From NCBI RefSeq assembly GCF_001046635.1, contig NZ_KQ130456.1, forward strand, positions 344,013-408,012: a DNA stretch of 64,000 nucleotides, read 5' to 3'. The notes beneath the pieces were generated by a model. That model saw only the letters and a list, made by a program, of their open reading frames with translations. It made no database searches and had not been told where the DNA came from. Made by a program: the position numbers and the translations under genes. Every line of letters begins with the position of its first letter. The first letter of the stretch is position 1. Positions 16,610 to 25,903 of this stretch are shown one piece after another. Source of the stretch: Novosphingobium barchaimii LL02 (GTDB taxonomy: Bacteria > Pseudomonadota > Alphaproteobacteria > Sphingomonadales > Sphingomonadaceae).

Positions 16610-17866
16610 ATGCATCTTAAAGAACTCAAGAAAAAATCGTCGGCCGAGCTAGTCGAAATGGCCGAGGAACTGGGCGTCGAAGGCGCATCCACCCTGCGCC
16701 GCCAGGATCTCATCTTCGCCATCCTCAAGGAAGTGTCCGAGGACGGCGAGGAAATCGTTGGCCAGGGCACCATTGAAGTGCTGACCGACGGCTTCGGATT
16801 CCTGCGCAGCCCTGAGGCGAACTATCTCGCCGGCCCGGACGACATTTACGTCTCGCCCAACCAGGTCCGCAAGTGGGGCCTGCGTACCGGCGATACTGTC
16901 GAAGGCGAAATCCGCGCCCCGCGCGATGGCGAACGCTACTTCGCAATCACCAAGCTGGTCACCGTCAACTTTGACGACCCCGATGCAGTGCGCCACCGCG
17001 TCAACTTCGACAACCTGACCCCGCTCTATCCCGACCAGCGCCTCAAGCTCGATTGCCTCGACCCCACGGTCAAGGACAAGTCGGCCCGCGTCATCGATCT
17101 CATCTCGCCGCAGGGCAAGGGCCAGCGCGCGCTGATCGTCGCGCCGCCGCGCACGGGTAAAACCGTCCTGCTGCAGAACATGGCCAAGGCCATTACCGAC
17201 AACCATCCCGAGGTCTTCCTCCTCGTCCTGCTCGTCGACGAGCGCCCCGAGGAAGTCACCGACATGCAGCGCAGCGTGAAGGGTGAGGTCATCTCCTCCA
17301 CCTTCGACGAACCCGCACAGCGCCACGTCCAGGTTGCCGAAATGGTGATCGAAAAGGCCAAGCGCCTCGTCGAGCACAAGCGCGACGTGGTCATCCTGCT
17401 GGACTCGATCACGCGCCTCGGCCGCGCCTACAACACCGTTGTGCCTTCGTCGGGCAAGGTGCTGACGGGCGGTGTCGATGCCAACGCCCTGCAGCGCCCC
17501 AAGCGCTTCTTCGGCGCTGCGCGCAACATCGAGGAAGGCGGGTCGCTTTCCATCATCGCGACCGCGCTGATCGATACCGGCAGCCGCATGGACGAAGTCA
17601 TCTTCGAAGAATTCAAGGGCACCGGTAACTCGGAAATCGTCCTTGATCGCAAGGTTTCGGACAAGCGCATCTTCCCCGCGCTGGACGTCGGCAAGTCCGG
17701 TACCCGCAAGGAAGAACTGCTCGTACCGCGCGATCAGCTCTCGAAGATGTGGGTCCTTCGCCGCATCCTCATGCAGATGGGCACCGTCGATGCGATGGAG
17801 TTCCTGCTCGACAAGATGAAGGACTCCAAGAGCAACGAGGATTTCTTCGCTACCATGAACCAGTAA
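16610..17866 (+). CDS. rho: Transcription termination factor Rho
   Basis: This 418-residue hexameric RNA helicase ends transcription at Rho-dependent sites. The N-terminal Rho_N helices ([20 protein letters not shown]) precede the cold-shock-like RNA-binding domain ([20 protein letters not shown]). The ATPase core carries Walker [14 protein letters not shown] near residue 180, then [12 protein letters not shown] and [13 protein letters not shown]. Size and order are standard and nothing is inserted. A 207-bp leader precedes it and a strong terminator follows. Confidence 0.97.
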   Translation: MHLKELKKKSSAELVEMAEELGVEGASTLRRQDLIFAILKEVSEDGEEIVGQGTIEVLTDGFGFLRSPEANYLAGPDDIYVSPNQVRKWGLRTGDTVEGEIRAPRDGERYFAITKLVTVNFDDPDAVRHRVNFDNLTPLYPDQRLKLDCLDPTVKDKSARVIDLISPQGKGQRALIVAPPRTGKTVLLQNMAKAITDNHPEVFLLVLLVDERPEEVTDMQRSVKGEVISSTFDEPAQRHVQVAEMVIEKAKRLVEHKRDVVILLDSITRLGRAYNTVVPSSGKVLTGGVDANALQRPKRFFGAARNIEEGGSLSIIATALIDTGSRMDEVIFEEFKGTGNSEIVLDRKVSDKRIFPALDVGKSGTRKEELLVPRDQLSKMWVLRRILMQMGTVDAMEFLLDKMKDSKSNEDFFATMNQ

Positions 17867-17900
17867 GGCTGGATCTGGCGGCATAGACGCAAAAGGGGGC

Positions 17901-17929
17901 GCCGGCAGAAATGCCGGCGTTTCTTTTTT
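17901..17929 (+). terminator. Intrinsic terminator of rho
   Basis: GCCGGCA-GAAA-TGCCGGC, a 7-bp stem with a GAAA tetraloop, is followed by GTTTCTTTTTT. It lies 34 bp past the rho stop codon. Confidence 0.93.
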
Positions 17930-17934
17930 GGTAG

Positions 17935-17972
17935 GAAGGGAAGATCTGGGGCCATTGCCCCAGACCCCGAAA
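17935..17972 (+). repeat. Dispersed palindromic repeat, copy 3
   Basis: AAGATCTGGGGCCATTGCCC followed by CAGACCCCGA, in the same orientation as copy 1. It faces copy 4 at 18107; the pair encloses about 134 bp without a gene. Confidence 0.78.
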
Positions 17973-18106
17973 CTGTCGTCGCCGCGCGTGCAGCGACGTA
18001 TCTTTATGCCGTGTCGTTCCGGACGACGTCCTGCCGCCGGAGGCTATAAATGTCTTCCGGCGATAAGTACGTGCGATGTCGAGGCTGCACGCGTTACCTC
18101 GACGTT

Positions 18107-18143
18107 AGAGGGGTCTGGGGCGATGGCCCCAGGTCTCCCCCTT
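18107..18143 (-). repeat. Dispersed palindromic repeat, copy 4
   Basis: GGGGTCTGGGGCGATGGCCC followed by CAGGTCTCC, the inverse of copy 3. It ends 8 bp from the stop of the leftward quinone oxidoreductase gene. Confidence 0.78.
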
Positions 18144-18151
18144 CAACATCT

Positions 18152-19120
18152 TCAGGGCAACAACACCGTAGACCCGGTAGTGGCCCGCCCCTCCAACGCC
18201 CGGTGCGCTTCAGCCGCATCCGACAAGGCAAACGTCTGTCCGATCTTCGGATCGAGCACGCCCGAGGCAATTCGGTCGAACAGCTTCTTCGCATTCGTCG
18301 CCAGCATTTCCGGCGTGGCGATGTAATCCGCCAGCGTAGGCCGCGTTGCGTAAAGCGAGCCTCCGCGCATCAGGTCCAGCACTGTTATCGGCGGCACAGC
18401 GCCCGAAGCATTGCCGTAGCTCACCATGACCCCACGCTTTGCCAGGCATGCCACCGAGGCGTCCCATGACGCTGCGCCAACGCCGTCAAAGGCGACGTGG
18501 CACATGGCTCCGCCGGTGATTTCCCGCACTGTTGCGGGCAGATCTTCGAACGAGCAGTACAGCGAATGTTCGCCGGGAACCTGCGCGGCCTTTTCCGGCG
18601 AGCCGGAGTGAGCGATCACCGTCACGCCCTTGTCGAGCAGCCACGGTACCAGCAACGAACCGACGCCGCCTGCGGCCGAGTGGACCAGCGCTACGTCGCC
18701 TGCCTTCGCCGGGAAGGTATCTTCGGCAAGGTAGCAGGCGGTCAGACCCTTGAGCATCACGGCAGCGGCTATTTCGGCTGCGATGCCTTCTGGGATGCGC
18801 ATGGCCTTGGCGGCGGGGATCACGCGGTGGGTGGCATAGGCGCCGCCGTTCTGCGTGGTGCCGACGCGGTCTCCTATGGCGAACGTGTCCACGCCTTCGC
18901 CGAGAGCGACGATCCGCCCCACGCTCTCCGAGCCGAGGCTGATCGGCAGCGCGTCGGGGTACAGGCCCTTGCGATAGTAGGTGTCGATGAAGTTGAGACC
19001 GACGGCCTCAGTTTCGATCACGACTTCGCCGGCACCGGGTGAGGGCACCGGGAAATCGTCGCGTTCGATTACTTCCGGCCCGCCGTGAGCGCGCACGATC
19101 ATGCGGTATCCGCTGGTCAT
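18152..19120 (-). CDS. qor: NADPH:quinone oxidoreductase, zinc-independent MDR family
   Basis: This 322-residue medium-chain reductase resembles QOR/zeta-crystallin, which reduces quinones with NADPH. It begins MIVRAHGGPEVIERDDFPVP, has GLNFIDTYYRKGLYP, and the nucleotide-binding loop VHSAAGGVGSLLVPWL. Structural-zinc cysteines are absent, as usual for the group. The ATG at 19120 has GAAGGA 9 bp upstream; the frame starts five codons earlier inside the neighbour. It follows the dienelactone hydrolase gene by 11 bp. Confidence 0.9.
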   Translation of the reverse strand: MTSGYRMIVRAHGGPEVIERDDFPVPSPGAGEVVIETEAVGLNFIDTYYRKGLYPDALPISLGSESVGRIVALGEGVDTFAIGDRVGTTQNGGAYATHRVIPAAKAMRIPEGIAAEIAAAVMLKGLTACYLAEDTFPAKAGDVALVHSAAGGVGSLLVPWLLDKGVTVIAHSGSPEKAAQVPGEHSLYCSFEDLPATVREITGGAMCHVAFDGVGAASWDASVACLAKRGVMVSYGNASGAVPPITVLDLMRGGSLYATRPTLADYIATPEMLATNAKKLFDRIASGVLDPKIGQTFALSDAAEAHRALEGRATTGSTVLLP

Positions 19121-19131
19121 CGTGCGGTCCT

Positions 19132-19830
19132 TCAACCGATGTTCTTGGCGAAGAATGCCTCGGTGCGTTCATCTGCCAGGGCGGCGCCGGCTTCGTCGCG
19201 GCGGGCACCGATCTCGGCAGCGAAGCCGTGGTCGAGGCCTTCGTAATCATGCAAGGTGACGCGCGGATGATCGTCCAGACCTTCATGCATGGCCTTCTGC
19301 GCTGCAGCGTCGACGAAGTGGTCGGCGGTGGGAATGTGCAGCATGAGGGGGCGGGAAATCGCATGCTTCTCGCCTAGCATCTGGTCGATCATCACCCCGT
19401 AATAGCCGACCGAGGCGTCGATGTCAGTGCGCGCGGCGGCCATGTAAGCGACCTTGCCGCCCATGCAGAAGCCGACGAAACCGACCTTCGCGACCGATTC
19501 CTCACGGCGGATCCAGTGGATCACTGCCTCGATATCGCGGATACCCAGATCGAAATCGTGGGCCATCATGTGATCCAGTGCCTGCTGCATCTCCGCTTCG
19601 ATATAGGGGCTGAGTTCGATGCCCGGCTTCTGGCGCCAGAAGCTGTCCGGAGCGACCGCGAGGTAGCCCTTGGCGGCCCAGTCGTCAGCTTTTTTGCGGA
19701 TGCCTGCATCGACGCCGAACACTTCCTGCTGGACAATGATTGCGCCGCGCGGCGTGCCTTCGGGGCGGGCCACGTAGGCCGGGATCATGGCGTTGCCGTC
19801 GAGCGTGGCGATTTCGGTGTTGGTGGTCAT
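19132..19830 (-). CDS. Dienelactone hydrolase family protein
   Basis: This 232-residue alpha/beta hydrolase has the DLH-type nucleophile Cys in VGFVGFCMGGKVAYM, Asp/His candidates in PTADHFVDAA and YEGLDHGFAAE, and the QQEVFGVDAGIRKKADDWA N-terminal signature. True DLH opens dienelactones in chlorocatechol breakdown; no aromatic degradation genes are nearby, so substrate is unassigned. The start at 19830 has GGAGAG 6 bp upstream. It is probably cotranscribed with the downstream oxidoreductase. Confidence 0.88.
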   Translation of the reverse strand: MTTNTEIATLDGNAMIPAYVARPEGTPRGAIIVQQEVFGVDAGIRKKADDWAAKGYLAVAPDSFWRQKPGIELSPYIEAEMQQALDHMMAHDFDLGIRDIEAVIHWIRREESVAKVGFVGFCMGGKVAYMAAARTDIDASVGYYGVMIDQMLGEKHAISRPLMLHIPTADHFVDAAAQKAMHEGLDDHPRVTLHDYEGLDHGFAAEIGARRDEAGAALADERTEAFFAKNIG

Positions 19831-19932
19831 CGGACTCTCCATGTTTCTCGTGGCGGGAGTTAGGCAGTTGCAATGGACTTTGCCAAGCGCATGTGTCAGC
19901 TATGCTGCGAAAACTAGCGGGAGGAGGCCGGG

Positions 19933-20202
19933 ATGAAGGTCAATGTCGAGGTCGAATGCTCCCCTGAGGAAGCCCGACGTTTTCTCGGTCTACCCGACGT
20001 CACCCGGGCCAACGACGTTTACGTCGACGCCCTGACCAAGGCGATGCAGGGCGCCGGTAACTTCGATCAGCTCAACGAACTGACCAAACAGATTGCACCG
20101 ATGGGCCAGTTTGGGCTCAAGATGTTCCAGCAGCTGATGGAAAGCGGCATGGGCATGGCCATGAGCGGGGCCGGCAAGCCCGGCAAGAAGACCGGCGACT
20201 GA
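19933..20202 (+). CDS. DUF6489 family protein
   Basis: This 89-residue protein starts MKVNVEVECSPEEARRFLGL and has a Met/Gly-rich C-terminal half (MESGMGMAMSGAGKP). It fits DUF6489, a short sphingomonad/alphaproteobacterial family of unknown role. The opening is reminiscent of proteins that act on granules or on other small partners, but nothing specific can be claimed. It reads toward mnmE, 43 bp away. Confidence 0.78.
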   Translation: MKVNVEVECSPEEARRFLGLPDVTRANDVYVDALTKAMQGAGNFDQLNELTKQIAPMGQFGLKMFQQLMESGMGMAMSGAGKPGKKTGD

Positions 20203-20245
20203 TCACACCTGGCCCGCTCAGCGCAGCGGCCCTATTGACCCTCCG

Positions 20246-21523
20246 ATGACTGATACGATCTTTGCGCTCTCCAGCGGCTCGCCGCCTGCTGCCATCGCCG
20301 TTGTCCGGTTGAGCGGACCCCGTGCGGGCGCGTGTCTATCCGCCCTTGCAGGGAGCCTGCCGGAGCCGCGACGCGCCAGTTACCGGACCTTGCGTGTTTC
20401 ACGTGAAACAGTGCTCGATCGGGCACTGGTCTTGTGGTTTCCCGGGCCGCGCACCGCAACCGGTGAGGATCTGGCAGAATTGCATTTGCACGGGGGCAGG
20501 GCGGTGATCGCGGCCGTGGAATCGGCGCTTTGCGATTTACCTGGAATGCGCCGCGCGGAACCGGGGGAGTTTACCCGCCGTGCTTTCGCCAATGGCCAGA
20601 TCGACCTTGCCGAAGCGGAAGGCCTTGCCGATCTTCTTTCCGCCGAGACAGAGCTTCAGCGGCGTAGCGCGATCGCGATGGCGAGCGGTGCCTTTTCCAA
20701 GCAGGTGGAGGACTGGCGCGACCGGGTTCTAACATCATCAGCGGCGGTAGAGGCCGTGCTCGATTTCGGGGACGAAGATGATGTGTCCGATCTCCCGCCC
20801 GAGTTCGGGCAGCGGATCGCAGCGCTTGCCGATGAGCTGTCTGCCTGGCTGTCTCGGCCCCGCGCCGAAGCGCTGCGCGAAGGTTACCGGGTGGTGCTGG
20901 CGGGTCCACCCAATGCGGGCAAGAGCACCCTGTTCAACGCATTGGTCGAAGACGAGGCGGCAATCACGGCGCCGCTTGCGGGCACCACTCGCGATGTCTT
21001 GACGCGGGCTGTGGCGATCGAAGGCGTGCCTTTCCTCTTTGCCGACACAGCAGGGCTTCGCGATGAGACGACCGACGTCATCGAGGCTATCGGTATAGAC
21101 CGCGCTCGTGCTGCACTGGACCGGGCTGACCTTGTCCTCTGGCTCGGCGCCGAGGGAGATGGCCCGGCCGGTGTTTGGGAAATTGCCGCTCAGGTCGACA
21201 GGGGCGATGGGGCTGATAAGGCTGCGCCCCGTCATGCCGTGTCAGCGTTGACGGGTGAGGGGATCGACGAATTGCGCCGCGATCTGGTTGAGACGGCGCG
21301 CCGCGCGATGCCGCGTCCCGGTGATGTCGCGCTCAATACCAGGCAGCATGGCCTTCTGGCGGATGCGGAGATTTCCTTACGAGCCGGATTGGCAGAGCGT
21401 GATCCTCTGCTGGTGGCGGAGCGCCTGCGACGGGTGAGGGTCTCGTTCGATGGTCTGGTCGGCCGTGCGACGACGGAAGATATGCTCGATACCCTGTTTG
21501 GACGCTTCTGCATCGGAAAATAA
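20246..21523 (+). CDS. mnmE: tRNA uridine-5-carboxymethylaminomethyl GTPase MnmE
   Basis: This 425-residue GTPase works with MnmG to modify the wobble uridine of certain tRNAs. It has the N-terminal tetrahydrofolate-binding domain, a P-loop GPPNAGKSTLFNAL from about residue 220, DTAGLRDETTDVIEAIG as G3, and the invariant C-terminal FGRFCIGK. A perfect parS lies inside codons for RVSRETV. mnmG follows 69 bp after the stop. Confidence 0.96.
   Translation: MTDTIFALSSGSPPAAIAVVRLSGPRAGACLSALAGSLPEPRRASYRTLRVSRETVLDRALVLWFPGPRTATGEDLAELHLHGGRAVIAAVESALCDLPGMRRAEPGEFTRRAFANGQIDLAEAEGLADLLSAETELQRRSAIAMASGAFSKQVEDWRDRVLTSSAAVEAVLDFGDEDDVSDLPPEFGQRIAALADELSAWLSRPRAEALREGYRVVLAGPPNAGKSTLFNALVEDEAAITAPLAGTTRDVLTRAVAIEGVPFLFADTAGLRDETTDVIEAIGIDRARAALDRADLVLWLGAEGDGPAGVWEIAAQVDRGDGADKAAPRHAVSALTGEGIDELRRDLVETARRAMPRPGDVALNTRQHGLLADAEISLRAGLAERDPLLVAERLRRVRVSFDGLVGRATTEDMLDTLFGRFCIGK
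20395..20410. other. parS site (perfect), in mnmE
   Basis: TGTTTCACGTGAAACA, exact 16-bp parS, inside mnmE codons for VSRET, 3.7 kb upstream of parA. Confidence 0.95.
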
Positions 21524-21528
21524 GCCGA

Positions 21529-21544
21529 TGTTTCACGTGAAACA
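21529..21544. other. parS site (perfect), between mnmE and mnmG
   Basis: TGTTTCACGTGAAACA, exact 16-bp parS in the mnmE-mnmG intergenic space, 5 bp beyond the mnmE stop. Confidence 0.96.
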
Positions 21545-21592
21545 TACATACGCACTTTGACGCGAATCCCGCACTGCGGTACAGGCGCGAAT

Positions 21593-23440
21593 ATGCATTT
21601 CTTCGATGTGATCGTAATCGGCGGCGGCCATGCCGGCTGCGAAGCGGCAGCTGTGGCTGCCCGCATGGGGGCACGGGTCGCGCTCGTCAGTTTCGATCTG
21701 GACGCGGTCGGGGCAATGAGCTGCAACCCGGCGATCGGCGGACTGGGCAAAGGCCACCTCGTGCGTGAGGTCGATGCGTTCGACGGCCTGATTGCCCGCG
21801 CCGCCGATGCGTCTGCGATCCACTACCGGATGCTTAATCGTTCCAAGGGCAGCGCGGTGCAGGGGCCGCGTGTCCAGGCTGACCGCAAACTGTTCAAGGC
21901 CGCGATACACCGGATGTTGGCAGAGCAGGGTGACCTGACCCTGATTGCCGGAGAGGCGGCGGCGCTTGTCCTCGATGGGGGCAAGGCAGTGGGCATCGAC
22001 CTTGCCGATGGCACCCGGCTCGATGCGCGGGCGGTGGTCTTGTGCACGGGCACTTTCCTTGGCGGCACGCTGTTTCGAGGTGAGGAACGTCTTGTCGGCG
22101 GCCGGATCGGCGAGGATTCGGCGCAGCGCCTTGCTGCCCAGATGCGCGAAGCGGCGTTGCCGATGGCGCGTCTGAAGACTGGCACACCGCCGCGTCTAGA
22201 TGGTCGAACCATCGACTGGGCGCGACTTGGCGAGCAGCCTTCAGACGGTGAGAGTTGGACAATGTCTGCCATGGGCTCGGTCCGCGCCGTGCCTCAGGTC
22301 TTCTGTGCCATCACCCGCACCAATGAGCGCAGCCACGAAGTCATCCGTGCGAACCTTCACCGATCGCCGCTGTTCTCCGGCGCGATCGGTGCGCAGGGGC
22401 CGCGCTACTGCCCTTCGATCGAGGACAAGATTCACCGCTTCGCAGACCGGGATGGGCACCAGGTATTCCTGGAGCCAGAAGGCTTGAGCACCCATCTGGT
22501 CTACCCCAACGGGATCAGCACCTCGCTGCCGGCGGATGTCCAACTGGCGATGCTGCGCACCATGGAGGGGCTAGAGTCGGTCGAAATGGCGGTGCCGGGT
22601 TATGCAGTCGAATACGATCACATCGACCCTCGCGCACTGCGCACCAGTCTGGAGCTGCGCGATATTCCCGGGCTCTATTGCGCGGGGCAGATCAATGGCA
22701 CCACGGGATACGAGGAAGCCGCGGCCCAGGGTCTGGTGGCAGGCCTTCATGCCGCAGCTAAGGTGATGGGCCGCGAGGCGCCGCCGCTTGACCGGGCCAA
22801 CAGCTATATGGCGGTGATGATCGATGACCTGACGCTGCACGGCGTAAGCGAACCTTACCGCATGCTCACTGCGCGCGCGGAATATCGCCTACGCCTCCGC
22901 GCCAACAATGCGACCACGCGGCTGACCCCTTTGGCCGTCGCTGCCGGTGCAGCAAGCCCCGCAAGGCGCGAATGGTTCGCTCGGCGCGAGAAATCTCAGG
23001 CGGCACTGTCGCAGGCTTTCGACGCGATCGTCCCAGCGACAGAGATGGCGGCGGCAGGCCTGCCGGTGCGCAGCGATGCGGGGCGACTGCCGCTGCGCGA
23101 ATGGCTGCGCTTCGGCGGGGTCGACATGGCAGGTCTCTCACCCTGGATCGCGTCGGCGCTGCTTGAGGATGCCGCGCTTGTCGAGGAGATGGCAGAAGAC
23201 GCGGCGTACGCGCCTTACCTCGAAAGGCAGGAGCGGGAGCTGCGCGATTTGCGGGCGAGCGAGGCATTGCTGCTCGGCGATGAATTTCCTTATGACCGGA
23301 CGCCCGGCCTCTCGCGCGAGATGGTTGAGCGGCTTACCCGGGCAAGGCCCACCACACTCGCGGCCGCTGGCCGCATTCCGGGCATCACGCCGGCTGCGCT
23401 TGCCGCGTTGCTGGTCCATGCCCGCAGGGAAGCTGCATGA
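21593..23440 (+). CDS. mnmG: tRNA uridine-5-carboxymethylaminomethyl enzyme MnmG
   Basis: This 615-residue FAD enzyme is the partner of MnmE. The dinucleotide motif is [20 protein letters not shown] at residues 7-26, followed by [20 protein letters not shown], an exact family signature. [17 protein letters not shown] is another conserved MnmG block. The open frame begins 12 codons upstream, but [12 protein letters not shown] is the natural start. The stop overlaps the rsmG start by four bases. Confidence 0.97.
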   Translation: MHFFDVIVIGGGHAGCEAAAVAARMGARVALVSFDLDAVGAMSCNPAIGGLGKGHLVREVDAFDGLIARAADASAIHYRMLNRSKGSAVQGPRVQADRKLFKAAIHRMLAEQGDLTLIAGEAAALVLDGGKAVGIDLADGTRLDARAVVLCTGTFLGGTLFRGEERLVGGRIGEDSAQRLAAQMREAALPMARLKTGTPPRLDGRTIDWARLGEQPSDGESWTMSAMGSVRAVPQVFCAITRTNERSHEVIRANLHRSPLFSGAIGAQGPRYCPSIEDKIHRFADRDGHQVFLEPEGLSTHLVYPNGISTSLPADVQLAMLRTMEGLESVEMAVPGYAVEYDHIDPRALRTSLELRDIPGLYCAGQINGTTGYEEAAAQGLVAGLHAAAKVMGREAPPLDRANSYMAVMIDDLTLHGVSEPYRMLTARAEYRLRLRANNATTRLTPLAVAAGAASPARREWFARREKSQAALSQAFDAIVPATEMAAAGLPVRSDAGRLPLREWLRFGGVDMAGLSPWIASALLEDAALVEEMAEDAAYAPYLERQERELRDLRASEALLLGDEFPYDRTPGLSREMVERLTRARPTTLAAAGRIPGITPAALAALLVHARREAA

Positions 23441-24078
23441 TCACCAATGAAGACGAAGCACGCGACTGGCTGCGTGGGCTTCCGGAATGCGACGATGCGG
23501 CGATGGCGCGTTTGGGCCTGCTCGTGGAGATGCTGGCCCAAGAGAACCAGCGCCAGAACCTGGTTTCTGCCGCGAGTCTCGATCAGGTATGGAAGCGGCA
23601 CATTGTGGACAGCGCCCAGCTACTTCCGCATGTTCCACGTGAAACAACGCTGCCCTGGATGGACCTCGGCACCGGTGCGGGCTTCCCCGGTCTGGTCATC
23701 GCGGCATTGCGACCGGAATGTGAAGTGATCATGGTCGAATCGCGCAATCGAAGGATCGAATGGCTCGATTGCGCTCGAATCGAGATGGGCCTTGAGCGCG
23801 CGCGAATTGTGGGCAGCCGTCTCGAACTTGTCGAATCGCAGCCGTGCAGCGTCATCTCCGCGCGTGCTTTTGCGCCTTTGGACAAATTGCTCGCGTTATC
23901 TTCGCGATTTTCCACAAGTGACACGATTTGGCTGTTGCCCAAAGGGCGGTCGGCCAGCCAAGAATTGGACGACCTTCGCAACTGGCGGCATGTGTTCCAC
24001 GTGGAACAGTCCTTAACGGATCCGCAGGCAGGCATCATTGTCGGCAAACTTGCCGGCGGGAAGGGTAAGACCGCGTGA
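23437..24078 (+). CDS. rsmG: 16S rRNA (guanine527-N7)-methyltransferase
   Basis: This 213-residue SAM-dependent methyltransferase makes m7G527 in 16S rRNA. Motifs are [36 protein letters not shown] (SAM motif I) and [14 protein letters not shown]. It overlaps mnmG (ATGA) and parA (GTGA). Two parS-type sites lie within it, coding for HVPRETT and HVFHVEQ. Confidence 0.96.
   Translation: MITNEDEARDWLRGLPECDDAAMARLGLLVEMLAQENQRQNLVSAASLDQVWKRHIVDSAQLLPHVPRETTLPWMDLGTGAGFPGLVIAALRPECEVIMVESRNRRIEWLDCARIEMGLERARIVGSRLELVESQPCSVISARAFAPLDKLLALSSRFSTSDTIWLLPKGRSASQELDDLRNWRHVFHVEQSLTDPQAGIIVGKLAGGKGKTA
23631..23646. other. parS-type site, one mismatch, in rsmG
   Basis: TGTTCCACGTGAAACA differs from the perfect parS at one base (T to C at position 5). 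It lies in rsmG. Confidence 0.88.
23993..24008. other. parS-type site, symmetrical variant, in rsmG
   Basis: TGTTCCACGTGGAACA is a perfect palindrome that carries the C/G change symmetrically in both arms. It lies 67 bp upstream of parA. Confidence 0.85.
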
Positions 24079-24851
24079 TCCGCATTGCCATTGCCAACCA
24101 GAAGGGCGGCGTCGGAAAGACGACGACCGCGATAAATGTCGCTACCGCATTCGCCGCCACTGGTTGGAAGACGCTGCTGATCGACATCGATCCGCAAGGC
24201 AATGCATCGACTGGTATCGGTGTGTCTGCCTCTGAACGAGGCGCCTCCTGCTATGACGTTCTGGTGGACCGGGTGCCGGTATCGCAGTGTGTGATGCCCA
24301 CCAAGATACCCGGCCTCGATTTGCTGCCTGCGACCGTCGACCTGTCCGGCGCCGAGATCGAACTGGTCAATGCAGAGGACCGAGCCCACCGCCTTCAACG
24401 CACGTTGGGGCCGGAGCTGGGATATGATGTCTGCCTTATCGACTGCCCCCCTTCGCTGGGCCTGCTGACGCTCAACGCACTCACCGCGGCCGATACCCTC
24501 TTGGTGCCGCTGCAGTGTGAGTTCTTCGCGCTGGAAGGGCTGAGCCAGTTGCTCCAGACGGTGGAGCGGGTTCAGCAGCGATTCAACCCGGACCTCGGCA
24601 TCATCGGCATCGCCCTTACCATGTTCGACCGCCGCAACCGCCTGACCGAACAGGTTTCCGAAGACGTGCGCTCGGTGCTGGGCAAGCTGGTCTTCGAAAC
24701 GACGATCCCGCGCAACGTGCGCCTGTCGGAAGCGCCCAGCCACGGCGTTCCGGCGCTCATCTATGACCACGCCTGCGCCGGCAGCCGCGCCTACATGGCG
24801 CTCGCCCGCGAACTGATTACCCGACTGCCCGAAAAGAGGATTGCGGCATGA
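24075..24851 (+). CDS. parA: Chromosome partitioning ATPase ParA
   Basis: This 258-residue ParA/Soj ATPase moves ParB-parS complexes along the nucleoid. The deviant Walker A NQKGGVGKTTTAIN spans residues 8-21 with signature Lys10; CLIDCPPSLGLLTLNAL is Walker A'/B; LGLIGI-type helices follow. There is no N-terminal HTH, so it is the chromosomal type. It starts with GTG overlapping the rsmG stop. It is followed by parB with an ATGA overlap. Confidence 0.97.
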   Translation: MIRIAIANQKGGVGKTTTAINVATAFAATGWKTLLIDIDPQGNASTGIGVSASERGASCYDVLVDRVPVSQCVMPTKIPGLDLLPATVDLSGAEIELVNAEDRAHRLQRTLGPELGYDVCLIDCPPSLGLLTLNALTAADTLLVPLQCEFFALEGLSQLLQTVERVQQRFNPDLGIIGIALTMFDRRNRLTEQVSEDVRSVLGKLVFETTIPRNVRLSEAPSHGVPALIYDHACAGSRAYMALARELITRLPEKRIAA

Positions 24852-25834
24852 ACGACGACCCCATCATCCGCTTCAGCCTGCCGGGCAATGCCGCGGCCGC
24901 CAGTGCCGCAGGCGGCGCCAGCAAGCAGAAGCCCAAGGGCCTCGGCCGGGGCCTGGGCGCTCTGCTGGGCGAGACTCGGCGCGAGGAACCGGTGGCCGGT
25001 AATGTCGAGGGCGAGGGCAGGGCGCCGCTACGGGTTGGCGGACTGGCTGTCCTCTCGATCGCCGACATCACGCCCGATCCTCAGCAGCCGCGCCGCATCT
25101 TCGATGAAGCCGCGCTGGAGGAACTGGCCGCCTCGATCGCGCAGCGCGGAGTGATCCAACCCATCATCGTGCGCCCGCGTGATAATGGCCGCTACCAGCT
25201 CGTCGCCGGTGAGCGTCGTTGGCGCGCCGCGCAGAAGGCCCAGCTGCACGAAATCCCCGCGCTGGTACGCGAACTGACCGACCGGGAAGTCATGGCGCTG
25301 GCCCTGATCGAAAACCTCCAGCGCGAAGACCTCAACCCGATCGAGGAGGCGCGCGCCTACAACCGCCTTTCCGAACTGGAAGGAATGACCCAGGCCGAAA
25401 TCGCCCGCATGGTCGACAAGAGCCGCAGTCACGTCGCCAACTTCCAGCGCTTGCTCGCACTCCCGGAAGGCGTGATCACGCTGGTCGAAAAGAACCAGCT
25501 TTCCATGGGCCATGCCCGTGCACTGATCGGCTGCGATGACGCCGAGGATATCGCCGAAGCTGCCGTCACCAAGCAGATGTCGGTTCGCGAGATCGAGAAG
25601 CTGGTGCGTAAAAAGCAGCGCGGCGATACTGCCCCGCGCCGTGCGCGCGCCGCCCGCAATGCCACGGCGGATGCGGATATCATGGCGGTGCAGAACCACC
25701 TTGAGGAGTTCCTCGGCCTGCCGGTGAAGATCAGCGCCGATGTAGACCCGGCTTCGGGCACGGTGACGATCCGCTATTCAACCCTGGATCAGCTCGATCT
25801 GGTTTGCCAGCGGCTGACCGGCGGCGCCATCTGA
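24848..25834 (+). CDS. parB: Chromosome partitioning protein ParB
   Basis: This 328-residue CTP-dependent clamp binds parS. The N-terminal KGLGRGLGALLGE is the ParA-contact motif seen in ParB proteins. The CTPase domain includes VAGERRWRAAQKAQLHEIPA and MALALIENLQREDLNPIEEA; a helix-turn-helix follows (MTQAEIARMVDKSRSHVANF), then the dimerisation domain (LGLPVKISADVDPASGTVTI). Residues 12-25 are Ala/Gly-rich. The start overlaps parA by four bases. Its targets are the parS sites listed here. Confidence 0.97.
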   Translation: MNDDPIIRFSLPGNAAAASAAGGASKQKPKGLGRGLGALLGETRREEPVAGNVEGEGRAPLRVGGLAVLSIADITPDPQQPRRIFDEAALEELAASIAQRGVIQPIIVRPRDNGRYQLVAGERRWRAAQKAQLHEIPALVRELTDREVMALALIENLQREDLNPIEEARAYNRLSELEGMTQAEIARMVDKSRSHVANFQRLLALPEGVITLVEKNQLSMGHARALIGCDDAEDIAEAAVTKQMSVREIEKLVRKKQRGDTAPRRARAARNATADADIMAVQNHLEEFLGLPVKISADVDPASGTVTIRYSTLDQLDLVCQRLTGGAI

Positions 25835-25903
25835 CTCTGCCGCATTACCTACGCGTGTAACGAACTGGGCGGCCGCTTCTCGTCGGCCACCATTTCGTTT
25901 GCC

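Noticed and set aside
16649-17884. 411-codon minus-strand open frame
   Set aside because: Antisense of rho with no motif of its own.
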